Notes: generated by a model not told the origin, from the letters alone. Positions 11,086 through 23,624 are shown, counted from the first letter of the stretch. The stretch is DNA of 64,000 bases from Trissonchulus latispiculum (GCA_030248195.1 JASAND010015622.1:62001-126000), one strand, 5' to 3'. Made by a program: numbers and translations.

Positions 11086-11589
11086 GACAGATTTTGGTAT
11101 CACATTATTTATGGTCAATTACAAAATTAAGTCCAACAAACACAACGGTTGTAAAATTGTCGTACAGCCTACGCACTTGTTTTAAGTTTACTGAAAAAAT
11201 TTTAAAGAAAGATTCTTTTGGAGGGAGCAAGAAGCTTAATATAGAGGTCAAGTGTAATTTAATCCCTGCCTGAGAGCATTTGCTGCACATAATGCTTCTG
11301 CTTAGAGGCTGTGTCAGAAATAGGATTTAATTTATGTCATTTAAATTAAATTTAAATTTAACATTTAATAAATGTATTGGTCGTCAATCAAAATTTGACC
11401 ATTGCTTTAATGTATCTGTTTTTAAAAAAATGAAAGAAATACTAATGCGAAAGAAAGAAGTAAATTTTATTTCGAAAGATTCTTTCCTATACTTAAATAA
11501 GAGTGTAGCTGTAACAGTAGAATTACTCGTTCAATCTGCAGTCTTTAGTCTACGAAAGCTTTCGCTTCGGGCAAGCAGATTGCGAGGAA

Positions 11590-11672
11590 TATATATGTAT
11601 AAATACATATAAATATATATATATTTTACAATATATATACATATTACATACATATATATATATATATATATG
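11590..11672. repeat. AT microsatellite
   Basis: Imperfect (TA)n/(ATACAT)n low-complexity DNA directly left of the palindromic element at 11695. The ORFs on both strands here encode only Ile/Tyr repeats. Confidence 0.8.
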
Positions 11673-11694
11673 TAACTTGTGAGCCGGTGAACTA

Positions 11695-12723
11695 AAGTCT
11701 GAACAAAAATTCTTGGAAGCGAAATGTGAACGGCTGTCCTGAGTTATCATTTCAAGGTAGCATATATAATGTATATATTTTTCGAATCCTCGGGAACCCG
11801 AGATTTCGAAAATCCGGAAAAATCCGAAATTCCGGGTTTCATTCACGGAAAATTTAAAATTTTTTGTTTTTCGCTAAATTTTTATCTCAATCAAAATTTG
11901 GTTCTGACAGTCGAATAGAGCTGGTCCCGCTACACACTTTTGCTCTCAGAAGCTTTTCAAGGAAATGCATCCAATTTCCGGAATTCCGGGTTTTCAAAAT
12001 TACCGGGTTTTAAAAATTTCCTCCAATACCCACAAGATGCATATCATTCGAAAGCTCTTATCCGGTCGAACAACTTTTGTAATAGAACGAACTCGTGAAA
12101 ATCCACTCAATTCCCGGAATTCGCGAATACCGGATTTTCCGGATTTTAAAAATTTTCTCCAATACCCACAATATGGGTATCATTCGAGAGCTCTTGATGA
12201 GCTGAACAAATCTTTGTATAGAACCAACTTGCAGAAATGAGTCCCGTTCTCGGAATTCACGAAAACTTGCAAGCTAGAGTGAAATCCGGAATTCGTGAAT
12301 TCCGGGTTTTAGGTGCATTTTCAGACATTGGTTCTATTATACGCGATAGGCCGATAAGAGCTTTCGAATGATACCCATCTTGTGGGTATTGGAGGAAAAT
12401 GTTTTTAAAATCCGGTAATTTTGAAAACCCGAAATTCCGGAAATTCGGTGCATTTTCGTGAAAAGCTTCTAGGAGCAAAAATGTGTAGCGGGACCAGCTT
12501 TATTCGACTGACAAAATCAAATTTTGATTGCGATAAAAATTTGGCGAAAAACTAAAAATTTTAAATATTCCGTGAATGAAATCCGGAATTTCGGATTTTT
12601 TCGGATTTTCGAAATCTCGGGTTCCTGAGGATTCTAAAAATATATACATGCTATAGGCTACCTTCAAATGATAACTCAGGACAGCCGCTCACATTTCGGT
12701 TCCAAGAATTTCTGGTCAGACTT
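11695..12723. mobile_element. Full palindrome element, 1029 bp, TA flanks
   Basis: The element reads almost the same on both strands. The left end AAGTCTGAACAAAAATTCTT is mirrored at the right, and TA dinucleotides sit at 11693-11694 and 12724-12725. Arms contain GGTTCC/CCGGAATTCCGG strings and several direct and inverted copies of 'GGGTATCATTCGAAAGCTCTTAT'-like units. The element at 22596-23624 has the same internal sequence, the same length and related ends. TA flanking suggests a Tc1/mariner-type mobiliser. The ORFs at 11965-12240 and 12257-12478 are mirror images of each other and not genes. Confidence 0.78.
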
Positions 12724-12793
12724 TAGTAAACTTGGTGAACTCGTTAACATAGCTATACGGACTCCTACCGAGCTCACCAACTCGAAATAATAT

Positions 12794-13010
12794 CAAGAGT
12801 ACATAATAGATAAGAGTATAGCACTCTTAACACTATTATGTACTAAGCATGAAACGGGAACTGCGCGCAAACGAGACTCTGTAGCATAGAGTTGGACTTA
12901 TCACATTTAACATTTGTGCGCGCAAATGGGACTGATCTAAATTAAATCTTGTATTCGTGCGCGCAAATGAGGCACTACCCCGTTTATACGCTTTCATATA
13001 GGCGCTTGTC
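12794..13010. repeat. Half-copy of a CAAGAG-family element
   Basis: It begins CAAGAGTACATAATAG and contains a terminal hairpin (AGTACATAATAG...CTATTATGTACT, 12798-12844). It continues with GCGCGCAAA motifs and 'gctttcatataggcg', which resembles the centre of the nested element at 61230-61433. A matching right end and TSD are not visible, so it is probably truncated. Confidence 0.5.
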
Positions 13011-13565
13011 TGCTTCGTTCGCTAATTAGGGTTAGGCTTACGGTAGGTATTTTATTAGTTATTTTGGATCAACTGAACTTTATCCCCATCCCAGAACCCC
13101 AGTTGAACTTTATCCCCCCGGGATTAAAACCTTAACACCTGCCTAAAAAGGACTAATTCAATGTCAGATTGTATTATCGTTGCAAAATGTAACTTAAAAT
13201 AAATTATATATATACGTTTTTCTCAAAATCTTGAGCTTACCTGATCATTAAAAGATTTTAGAAAAAATAGCCCTCGGGAAGACGTTTCAACTCTTCTGCT
13301 TTCCTACACTTCAAGAAATCCATGTCCAAAAATTGTTTTCCTGTTATTGCATGCTCAAGTCGAAGAGTTGAAATGATGCAGCTATACTCTACCTAGTTGC
13401 AATAAGCACATTCTAAGCTTTAAAATGATATAAAATTATCGCTAAACTCCAAAAATTGAGCAAATTACAGCCTTCCAAAATTTGCTGCAAATACCCGAAC
13501 CATCACCTTAAGCCGGCCGGCCTAAACACTACACACCCGCTGTGCAGTGTGATTTCCTAATCGCC
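13011..13565. other. Intergenic stretch, nothing recognised
   Basis: It contains two copies of 'tgaactttatcccc' (about 13075 and 13105) and no supported gene. Confidence 0.45.
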
Positions 13566-13573
13566 GTAATAAC

Positions 13574-15293
13574 TAGGCATGGGCACGGGTAGTCAGGTAC
13601 CCGACGGGTACCCGGGTACCTGAAAATTTTCGGGTACAAGGGTCCTGCTTCGGGTACCCGACATCCAGTTAAGACTGGAAACAACCGGATAAAACTGGAT
13701 CAAGCAGAGGAAAAATTTTTGGATCTGAAAATTTTTAACCACCGAAAATTTTTTCAGGTTATATAAAATTTTACTATAGATTTTACAACTGAAAAACGAA
13801 GTAATATGACAAAGAACAATTAATTATTCTTGGTATTTTTAAACATTTTATAATTTTCTGTTTTTATTTTTTTAAAGTATATTAATTTTACTTTGTTCCA
13901 CCTTGCAACGAGTTTATCTTTCATTAAATTCCTGTTAAATCATGTGGATGCCGATGAATTAATTAAAACTTAAAATTCACAAAATAGAAACAAAAATGTT
14001 CGCATAAAATTAATGACCTTGGCCACAGCTCTGCTTTGTTCTCCAAACTAACTGTTAGCAACAGTACCAATTACCATTAGGAACCTCATCCATTCTTGTA
14101 GCATCAAAATTGATCTACACTATGCGTAGCGTAGATTTTAACTTTTTTGTCTTTTTGTCTTTAACGATTTGTCTTTTGAGAAGCTACTGGCAATTCTATA
14201 GGCACTTTTTGCAGCAAATGCTTTTAATAAATGCAGCAATCAAGAAAGACTGTAGTTGGTTTTTGCCTTTCTTACTACAAAGTAGCTGCGCTTCAAAGAC
14301 AGTATCTACGCTTCAAAGACAGTATCTACGCATACCGTAGACCAAGCGTAGATTGAAAACACGCTAACAGAATGGATGGAGTTCCTTAGATGGTATTGGT
14401 ACTGACTGATGTGGTCTTGAATGTTTTATGATTGGTATTTTATGCCAAATGGTTAATTCCAACGTTGAAAAACTTCCTTCACTAATGCCCATAGCTCGTT
14501 AGTTTTCAGTTATTGTCAACTTTAGCTGTTTCTAACCAAACTCTGAAAAACGCTGACACATTTTTTCGAGATTCAGCTGATTAAATGTCGACCATACGAG
14601 CTTTTGTTTAAAACAAAATTTTAAGCAGTTATATACATTATTCACAGCCCAATAACCAAGTTTGCTATATCCTGTTGCGGAAAAGTTTGGAAACTGCATC
14701 AACTATTAACAATTTAGCCAGTTTCAGCTAAACTTTGTCATTAACTAACAATGAGACACCGAAAAACAGTTTTGCAGCTTCTGTAGCATCACGACATGGG
14801 CAAACCAACAGTCTGCATCGTTTCGCTTGTTTGCTGCCTTTTGTACTGTTCCAATCTCCGTAGATAAGCAGTTGAAGTTAGCCAAATTTATAGGATTTGC
14901 TGTTATAATCCAAAAAGGTGGTAGAAATCAGAAAACTGACCATGGTTATAAAACAAAAACCAAGGTCGCCTGTATCAGCATCAGCTTTCGATAATCTGGC
15001 AATTAATTTCAAGTCACTATAATCCCTCTGAAGTGTTTAAAACGCTTTTTAAATCGCCTTTAAAATACCTTAGGAATGAAACTTTATCCAATCTAAACTC
15101 AATTTGAATACAGGCCCTTGAAAACAGTTGAATTTTAGAAGAAAGGCCACCCCGAAAATTAGCTTAAAAATTTGTCGGGTACCCGAAAGTGCTCGGCTAC
15201 CCGGGTACCTGGGTAGTGTCGCAATTACCCGACATAGGGCTTCGGGTACTACCGGGTACCCGGGTCCAAATATTTGGACCGTGCCCATGCCTA
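13574..15293. mobile_element. hAT-like element, 8-bp TSD GTAATAAC
   Basis: The terminal inverted repeat TAGGCATGGGCACGG is perfect at both ends, with an 8-bp TSD GTAATAAC at 13566-13573 and 15294-15301. Subterminal zones are rich in CGGGTACCCG/GGGTACCTG repeats on both sides. The 1720-bp interior has no transposase-like frame, so it is non-autonomous. It is clearly the same family as the element at 44568-46981: the interiors align except for a 726-bp insertion in that copy. A short tandem duplication ('gcttcaaagacagtatctac') occurs at 14288-14328. Confidence 0.9.
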
Positions 15294-15301
15294 GTAATAA
15301 C

Positions 15302-17580
15302 CCATCTGCCTAAGTTAACAATTTAATAAAAGGACCAACAGAAGCGTCTACAGGTACAACGTTTCTACAGTAGCCAGCACATTTTATATGCAGAAATGTT
15401 TAGAATATTTCTTATTATAAATAGTCTTTGATTGACGCATCCTGAAACGACTACTGACGCACAAACGACCTCTGCAGACTAGGGCATGCTGACACTGCTA
15501 TTTAGGTGCCCGATCTTTGAAGTCTTGACAGCTGGAATGGATATATAGCATATTTAAGTATTTCATGTAACAGAAACTGAATTATTAATCTTACTTCCTG
15601 TAAGCGGCAGTCATAGAAAGATCTAATTTGCAAAACTTTATTCATAACAGCAGAATAGGTTCTATTAAACGTTGAGGAGTTATATAATTAACGTTTCGCA
15701 CTTTTACTATTCATTAGAAAGGTTAATACAAGCTGTATGCAAAGCAAACGGATTATAATAATGCGGAGTGGTCCCTAGCAGATTATAAAACACACCAAAG
15801 CTATGCATAATTAGTTAGTTATAATAGTTAAATAGTTGAAATGGTTCAAATAGTTAAATTGGGGCCCACCACTGCTATGCACGTATACACACGCTATTCA
15901 AGACATCTTCAAAGCTACTGTAGGTACCCTTCTAACATAACGAGGTTGAAAAAGGCTGCTAGGAATGAATTGCAGGCCAAATTAAGCCAAAATAAGGGTT
16001 AACACTAATTCAATCGGGGATAGGCAGAACCAGCAAAATCTCAGAAAACAAATAAGACACCGAAGAAAAGACTTATTAAAAGGTCTGAATAGGCTTTAGG
16101 GCAATTTGCTTGGAATTTGCGGAGTTCCCACTTAACAATGGTTATAATGGTTAAGCCTGTAATAATTACAATAAGTTAGTCTCTCATCTGACTCATCAGC
16201 TTTTTGCAGTAGAAAAAAGTCTGTCGAACAGACGAATAAGAAAGGCCTCTACAAGTTACAGCTTTCAAGTTTGAATGGCATTTTGTCCTTTCAGTCATGA
16301 AAATGGCAGAATGAAAATGTCAATACAATGAATTCAAATATAAATATAAATAAAAATACTATACAAAATATTATAAACAATGGAAAACTGATTGATTAAC
16401 TACATTTGCTTGCTGTTGAGATCCAAATGGGATTTGGACCATAAATCCTCCCACAAAAAATTCTCCACTACAGCTTCTTTTAATTACAGGTAAAAACGAA
16501 AACATTAGGGCATAATACTTGAATACTTGTTGTATATATATTCTAGTTGTAGTGCGTTCCAAGGGTTTAAAGTGTTTTGCTGTAGCATGTGTCAGTAATC
16601 TATTAAGCCTAAAGATTACTGAATTTTGACAAATGAAAAGAAGTCGTTGAAAGACCAAGTGAGTGCGGTTAAATACAAAACCAGTACACTGAATGTGTAC
16701 TCGTAATCTATCGTACAATAAAGTATAAAGCAAACAGCGGCCACTATAAGCCTTGGTGGCTTGCAGAAGTCGTATTTAGACTAAATTCAAGGTTAAAGCA
16801 AAGTTGGCACTGTTCCTAGAATACCCGCGGGTACCCGCGCGTAATAGAAATTTTGCCACCCGCAGGTTACCTGCGCTGGTAGTTGCGGGTATCTCCAGTT
16901 GATACAAGGTTTCTGGTGTCTGACTATATTTGTCTGTTGTAAAAATTATGCGAGAATTTGATGTTTGTAATGTTTTGTTTTCGCTAATATAAACTGGCGT
17001 AGCTAAAATATTTTGCGTCCCTTTTGCAGCAGTTGGTTAGGTAATCGGACGAGCTAAGTCGGACAGACAAACATTCCCACATCTGCAATCTTCTATTTTA
17101 TTTCGAGATAACTAAATCAATCCTACGCTGGCTAATGTATCATTGCAAATACTCGCAATTAATTCTCTCTACTGTAGTATAGGCAGTAGCGGAAGGCGCG
17201 ACTACCTCTCCTCCAATTCCTTTTCATTAAGTGTTTCGCGAACTTTCCTTAAAACCCCCTTAAAATACCCTTCAAAGCCCCTTAAAAAGCTTCAAAATCG
17301 TTGTTTGTTCATTTGCTGGAGTGTCCAGTATTTGTGGTATATTTTCGGACGCGAGAAAGTTTATTTTGTTATGTGGCGCTATCATTTTGGTTAACTTTTG
17401 TGAAAATATCGAAATTATTCATTTTTTGCTAATAACCGTAAAGATAACACTACATACAAATCTCTCTGTTGTTGGCTTACAGAAGATTGAGCATAAGAAT
17501 TTACTTATATCAGTCCAAATTTCGCAATGCACTTTTCTGTCCGTAACAATTAGTCACACCTTGGCAGTTTAGTCGTTGTG
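15302..17580. other. Long gene-free interval
   Basis: No supported coding region. At 16826-16850 and 16860-16900 there are isolated CCCGCGGGTACCCGCG-type strings like the hAT subterminal repeats, probably a degraded relic. The ORFs at 16371-16733 and 17143-17572 lack family features and cysteine or hydrophobic patterns that would support them. Confidence 0.4.
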
Positions 17581-18080
17581 GTGAAACGGAGCGGCCGCCT
17601 ACTCAAATTGGGTCCATTTCATTTCGCGCTACTATCTGGGGTTGCCCTTCCATTTCTTCTTTCTTTCTTCCTAACTCCTTTTCTTCTATTTTTCTAAGTT
17701 CCGTTTCTAATCTAACTCAGCTCACACCTCCCCCTTCCCTTTGCGCTCGATTTTCGTCTTACCCTTTCCCGTCCTCCCTCATCTTTTTCCAGTTTTGTCT
17801 CGCCTCCCCATACTTCACTTTATTGGTCTCCTATTACTGTGGTTAATCCATAAATAATTTTGATTAAATTTTGCGTCTTCATTAACCGTTTTCACTAAAT
17901 CCCAGTTTTCTAATTATGGTCGTAGTTTAAGTTTATCTATATCTGAGCCATTTTTAAGTTTTAGGTAGATGCTCTGGGGTTAGCCTGGAGTACTCATAGC
18001 GAGTTATTGGTTTAGCTTTCCCTGCTTCCGTTAGGCGCCAGTCGTCGCGTCGTCCCAAAAAGTTTATGCCCCTCGTTCCT
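17581..18080 (+). other. Pyrimidine-rich region, possible LTR relic
   Basis: GC-richer and strongly C/T-biased on the plus strand (17640-17830), unlike its surroundings. It ends at a tRNA-primer-like site at 18081. A promoter or LTR-like leader of a retroelement is one reading. I found no partner copy or clear TG...CA boundaries. Confidence 0.25.
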
Positions 18081-18100
18081 TGGTAAGGCTCGTCCGGGAT
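18081..18100 (+). promoter_or_regulatory. tRNA primer-binding-site-like sequence
   Basis: TGGTAAGGCTCGTCCGGGAT contains GGCTCGTCCGGGAT, identical to the core complementary to the 3' part of tRNA-Pro that many retroelements use as a primer-binding site. The 5' TGG fits, but the intervening bases TAA deviate from a perfect match. No gag or pol frame follows; a TTAA element begins at 18226. This is probably a retroelement fossil, or chance. Confidence 0.35.
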
Positions 18101-18225
18101 CTAAAAGATAGCTGCCTGAACAGAAATCTCCTTAGCAGTTAGAGCTTGTGCTACATTGCGTCAGCTCTAGTAGTGGAGGTAGTGCTGCGGTTAAAATTCT
18201 CATTCTACACTATTGAGCGGTTTAA

Positions 18226-19177
18226 GGTGGTAGTACCACTACCGGGGTGGACTTTGAACAGATGCTGTGAACTAAATACTTAATGAATCGGATTGAAATT
18301 TGGCAAATTTGTTCTTTATTATGTTTTGCATCAGATGAGCTGACCTACGACGCTGCGGGGACTGGCTTGCTGTCTACACAATAGGAAATGTATTAAAAGC
18401 TTTAAATTTAAATATCTCCTTCAATCCTTTATGAAATTATTTGAGATTTTCTGTATATGGTTAGTTTACATATATATACGCTCAGGCCGTTGTTTTAGAT
18501 TTTCGTAAAAGTGAGTTTTCAGTTTTTTAGCGTGTTTCGAAACTTTGTAAATTTTATATCTTGCTTAATATTGCGTTTTTCCAAAAACCAAGAAAACGGC
18601 CTGAGCGTATGCTGATACAAAACATATCTGCAAAATTTGGTCCATTTTGACTGAAGGAGTGACGAGAAAATGAAAAACAAAAATTCTGTAATTTTTCATT
18701 GTTGCTTTGGTTTTCGAAATTTCCAATGCTTTCAAGCAGCTGCAAAGTGTTTTCTATTAAATAATGCACATAAATAACGCAACAGAAACCGTTAAAACCC
18801 AATAGATTTAATTTTCGGATAAACTGGTCTTACTTTACATTATGTGTGCAGACGGTCAACGTAATTCAGCCACATCTAAAAACACCTGTAACTTTTCATA
18901 GAAACAACGTACAGAAGAGATATGCACATCATTTTAAAGCGCCTTTTGCGCTCTTTCACGTGGTTGAGTCAAATATGTCATATAAAGCTTAGATAAAATT
19001 TTGATTATTTGCGCATGCGCAAAGTCATGATGGTAGCTAGCCAATTATGCGCTCGCTGACACCAAAATATTGTGCAAAGATAGCCTGCCATGTTAGCTTA
19101 CTTCTCCTGAAATTTTGTCAAGATTTCGTCATTCATACCAAGATCATGCAGAAAATCCCGCTAGTGGTACTGCCACC
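18226..19177. mobile_element. TTAA-flanked MITE (piggyBac/Kolobok type)
   Basis: Inverted termini GGTGGTAGTACCACTACCGG / CCCGCTAGTGGTACTGCCACC are flanked on both sides by TTAA (18222-18225 and 19178-19181). TTAA target duplication is characteristic of piggyBac and Kolobok transposons. The TIR is itself partly palindromic (GTAGTACCAC). The 952-bp interior has no transposase frame and contains a further inverted pair, ACGCTCAGGCCGT at 18478 against ACGGCCTGAGCGT at 18597. It is non-autonomous, and the mobiliser is not in the window. Confidence 0.78.
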
Positions 19178-19181
19178 TTAA

Positions 19182-19934
19182 GAGTTTACAAATAAATTTA
19201 GATTTCAATATGGAGGTCTTTTCAATTTTAATATATAAATATTTCTTCTATAAATGATTGTATTCTACTACAACGTGTTTCTGAACGATATGCTTTTTTA
19301 CGTTGGTTAGATAAAGTTCGAAGTATGTAGTTTTCGTACTTTTGTTGCTTCCTCTAAGTACGTCTCTTTGAAATAAGAATGTAATCCTTAGACATTGAGA
19401 TTATTGCCAGTACACATTAGGTGGCTTTAAGCCCCCTTCTCAGATTTGTCAAGGGTAGATTATTAGACAAAATTTGTGATAATTACCCGACAAAACGTTT
19501 CTTGCATTTTATGCTTTGTTAATGTATCGTTAAAAGTCTTGCGTTTTAATTTCAGAAGAATAACTGACTGAACATAAACTTGTTTCAATTTGTCAGGACT
19601 CAAAACTACTAGTACTTTAAATCTGACGGTGGTAAGCAGTGTCAGCGATTGCCATCACCTAATTTGATAATGGCATATTAAGTTGTTCCCATTACTATTA
19701 ATACGCATTTGTCATCCTATCAGACAAGTTTCTTAATTTTGTCCCAATTGGATTTGTTGAACTGCACTACTAGCGATTTATTAGGAAACATATGCCGTTT
19801 TAGACAGTAACGGCATAGCCAAGGAAAATAGCAGTTTACAATTTCTTTATGCTTTAAGCGATAACTAGATGGCCAACTAAGCTTCGGAAAGGACTGGCGT
19901 TAAACAGTTTTGGAAATAGTCTAAGGGAAACTTG
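19182..19934. other. Intergenic stretch, nothing recognised
   Basis: AT-rich non-coding sequence without bounded repeats or long frames. Confidence 0.45.
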
Positions 19935-19941
19935 CTTCTAT

Positions 19942-20352
19942 CAAGAGTACATAATGATAATAGTATGACAAGCGTAACATTCTATGCAGTGAAGGCCAAA
20001 ACGATGCTATGCGCGCTATCGGCTGACCCCCCACGAATTGACCCCCTCTCACACCGTCCCTATATGGGAACATAGTCGAAACGGGGGTCGCTCACTGCTT
20101 TGCATAATTACACGTTGAAATTAATAGCGGCACAATTTGGGGAGGTGGTTTAAGCGTGTATGTTTAACACTTGCATGTAAACACATGCTAAGCGAGTTAG
20201 TGACCCCCGTTTGGGACTATGTACCCATATAGGGGCGGTGTGAGAGGGGGTCAATACGTGGGGGGGGGCAGCCGATAGCGCGCATAGCATAGTTTTGGCC
20301 TTCACTGCATAGAGTGTTAGGCTTGTCATACTCTTATCATTATGTACTATTG
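19942..20352. mobile_element. MITE, CAAGAG family, 7-bp TSD CTTCTAT
   Basis: It starts CAAGAGTACATAATGATAAT and ends with the diverged mirror. The TIR is about 90 bp, through a conserved GCGCGCTATCGGCTG box. The 7-bp TSD CTTCTAT lies at 19935-19941 and 20353-20359. Inside are the inverted boxes TTGACCCCCTCTCACACCG and CCCCCGTTTGG, shared nearly verbatim with the copy at 51327-51741. At 411 bp with no ORF, it is non-autonomous. Confidence 0.88.
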
Positions 20353-20648
20353 CTTCTATATTGCATCATCCGTTTCATGGTTCATAAAGAAACAAAGAAA
20401 ACCACTGGCTCTACGCTTACCCAGGTAAACTTTGAGTTCGAAACATTTACCAATAGTTGTGATTGAGCTCCTATGCGTTGTCTTGTGATTACAATCATTT
20501 GATTATTTTCTTTCTTAAATATTATTTTCATTTTGGCAGACCGATAACAACTATGCAAAAAAGATTTATGGCTAACAATAATCATGCAAAATAGGGATGT
20601 GACTTTATTTTTACTGTTGGTTCTTTTGCTGCAATATTTGCATGCTAT

Positions 20649-21422
20649 CAAGAGTAGACAATTAATAAAACTAATGTCACACTCTATATTATCAGCTCGC
20701 AAGCTATGCTCTGCGCGCTTACGCCCCCCCCCCCAAATGCGTACCTATTGGACCCCGCCCGAATATCAGTACCTAGTACGCAGTCGTGCATGTTCACTCG
20801 TTTCTAATGTCAACTCCTGTTTACTGTCCGGTGACGAAACCGGCATTTGCGAAACAATGCCGGTTCTACGACGTCCCTAACCTAGGACGCAACTAAACGA
20901 CAAAGACATTAAATACCCTAACTAAAGATGCTCTATTAAAAAGTAGCAAAGGCCATTGTTTAATCCAAGAACTTGCCGTATTTATTGGCAGTAATTATAG
21001 GCAGCAAGTAAAATATAACATGGGCAAAGGGCCCGACCGTCACATACAAGAGTTTCACAAAGATTGATTAATTAGCGTTAACTAGCTAATAACGGTTGCT
21101 GTTTATGACTCATCATAGAAAGCCAAAGATTGTACACAACTCCTAAGTTACATTGATTAATTGCTATAGCTGCTAAAGTCCCCGCAAACCTCTGACCCTC
21201 CGCAAATATGACCTATCATTCGAGATTGATAAATGATAGGTCGCATTAACGGGAACAGTCCCAATAAAACGCTTACTATAGCAACGAGTGAATATGCGCA
21301 ATTGCGTACTAGGTACTGATTTTCGGAGGGGGGAGGTCCACTAGTTATGCAATTGCGGAGGGAGGTGGGCCATTTGCGTGCAAAACATTGCTCAGCAGCT
21401 GAATATGTATAATATACTGTTG
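20649..21422. mobile_element. Diverged CAAGAG-family MITE, imperfect 7-bp TSD
   Basis: The left end CAAGAGTAGACAAT and the right end (reverse complement CAACAGTATATTATAC) are degenerate family termini. Inner inverted blocks are clearer: 'TCAGTACCTAGTACGCA' at 20767 is mirrored at about 21300-21320. Flanks ATGCTAT (20642-20648) and GTGCTGT (21423-21429) match at five of seven positions, as expected of an old insertion. The ORFs on both strands here derive from the repeat. Confidence 0.6.
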
Positions 21423-21569
21423 GTGCTGTTAATAAATGTAATATCTGAAAGCAATCACAAGTACATAAAACAGTCACAAAAGCTAATATTTATTCAACTT
21501 CATTGCCACTATTCTGAAAAATGGCAACAGCCTTTACAGCGCCCGCCTAGCTGCCGAAGGGTCAGTTCC

Positions 21570-22285
21570 TGCTGGGGCCGGTCATATCAAAGTCTTTAAC
21601 CTGGGTTAAAAATGGGTCATTAATCCAAACCCCTTCCTATCCATACGGTGCTTATCCCGGGTTTAGTTAGCTCAAGTTTCGTAACGGGATTAACAGACAA
21701 TTTCTTTTTTATTTCTTCTTAATCCGAGGTAATCACGTGGTGTTAGTAATTATTGTTTTAATACATGAGGTGATTTACTCCGCGGCCGCCCAGCCCCTAA
21801 CGCCGCGTCCACATAGAACAGGTATTACATCTGTCACAACGATACATATGCTAGCAAGCGGCTACGTCCTGACAGGATTAGTAGACATTTCGGTGTTAGT
21901 GCTAACCCCTCTCCTATTATGAAACAAGTGTTTCGAAATCGGGGTTAAGCAAGATAAAACTTAACGCTCCTCACCTTGTAGGCTTAAGTCTTAACTCAAA
22001 TTAGCGAGAACGGTTTTCAACGTGCAAGCATGGTCAAGCACTTCAAGTAGCTTACCACTGAGAATGGGTTAACCCCGTTTTGTTGGCTTGAAACTGCCTG
22101 TGACTGAAAACGGATTAACCCCGTTTTGCTTACTTCTAGCAGCTTATAGCTGAAAACGGGTTAAATCATTCATTGCACTGGGTTAACCCCGGGGGGGGGG
22201 GTTAACCAAACCCTGACATTTTGGAATTAACCCCAAAACAGCTACTAACCCGTGTTAAGCTTAACCCGGTTTTGCTAGGACCGGC
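21570..22285. repeat. GGTTAACCCC repeat block, possible old transposon
   Basis: Six or more copies of GGGTTAACCCCGTTTT or its complement lie at 21595-21680 and 22070-22275. The outer strings GGGGCCGGTC (about 21574) and GACCGGCCC (about 22281) are inverted and resemble hAT-type termini. No TSD could be read. The intervening ORF at 21737-21922 has no family signature. Confidence 0.4.
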
Positions 22286-22595
22286 CCTAGGAGTCTCTTG
22301 CGAAACCGAGCGTCCATACCCACGCCTTACTCAACAGTCGTTTGTCATCTGAGCATGGACTGGAAGTGACTAACTAAATTTTTCTATTGTTAGATTCTGT
22401 TTCCATTTAGCCAGCTTACGATACTACAGTCTGCGAATTCGAATGGTTATGTATCACTTCTTGGTAAGAGTCAAAAGTTTTCCATTCGACTTATTCGACT
22501 TCCTTCCAATACACAGAAAAAACAAAAATTGTTCAGTACAAGCAAGAGATGTCGCCATTGATTCGGTAATCCCATTGGATAGATAATTAACACTA

Positions 22596-23624
22596 TAGTA
22601 CGACCAAAATATGTGTGTACAAACTTTGACCGTTTATAGCAGATTAGACAATGGAGCAAACCCCGACAATGTATATATTTTTAGATTCGTCAGGAACTAG
22701 AAATTTCGAAAACCCTGAAAAATCCGGAATTCCGGTTTTCATTCACGGAAAATCTAAAATTTTTAGTTTTTCGCCCAATTTTTATCGCAATCAAAATTTT
22801 GTTTTGACGGTCGAATACAGCTGGTCCCGCTGCAAATTTTTGCTCTTACAAGTTTTTCATGAAAATGCACCCAATTTCCGGAATTCCGGGTTTTCAAAAT
22901 TTTCGGATTTTAAAAATTTTCTCCTACACCCAGAAGATGGGTATCATTCGAAAGCTCTTATCGAGCTGAACAACTTTTGTAAAAGAACCAATGTCTGAAA
23001 ACGCACCCAATTCCCGAAATTCACGAATTCCGGATTTCACTCTAGCTTGGAAGGTATTAGCTAATTCCGAGAACTGGGCTCATTTCTGCGAGCTGGTTCT
23101 ATTACAAGATTTGTTCAGCTCATTAAGAGCTTTCGAACGATACCCATATTGTGGGTATTGGACAAAATTTTTAAAATCCGGAAAATCCGGGTTTTGCGAA
23201 TTCGGCGAATTGCGTGCATTTTCAAGAGTTCATTTTATTGGAAAAGTTGTTCAGCTCGATAAGAGCTTTCGAATGATACCCATCTTGGGGGTATTGGCGA
23301 AAATTTTCAAAATCCGAAAATTTCGAAATCCCGGAATTCCGGGAATTGGGTCCATTTTCGTGAAAAACTTGTAAAAGCAAAAATATGCAGCGGGACCGGC
23401 TCTATTCGATTGTGAAAACAAATTTTTGATTGCGATAAAAATTGGGCTAAAAAGTAAAAAATTTAGATTTTCCGTGAATGAAACCCGGAAATCCGGATTT
23501 TTCCAGATTTTCGAAATCTCGAGTTCCTAACGATTCTAAAAATATATACATTGTTGGGGTTTACTCCAAAGGTTAATCTGCTATAAACGGTCGAAGTTTG
23601 TACACACATTTTTTGGTCGTACTA
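22596..23624. mobile_element. Full palindrome element, 1029 bp, TA flanks
   Basis: The ends TAGTACGACCAAAA and TTTTGGTCGTACTA are followed inward by ACAAACTTTGACCGTTTATAGC and its mirror. The whole 1029 bp forms a hairpin. TA lies at 22594-22595 and 23625-23626; a further CAC/GTG match outside may be chance. The interior shares the CCGGAATTCCGG and GGGTATCATTCGAAAGCTC units with the element at 11695. The ORFs at 22651-22998 and 22991-23374 come from the repeat arms. Confidence 0.78.

Noticed and set aside
11965..12478. ORFs of 91 and 73 aa within the 11.7-12.7 kb palindrome
   Set aside because: They are mirror-image translations of hairpin arms containing CCGGAATTCCGG repeats.
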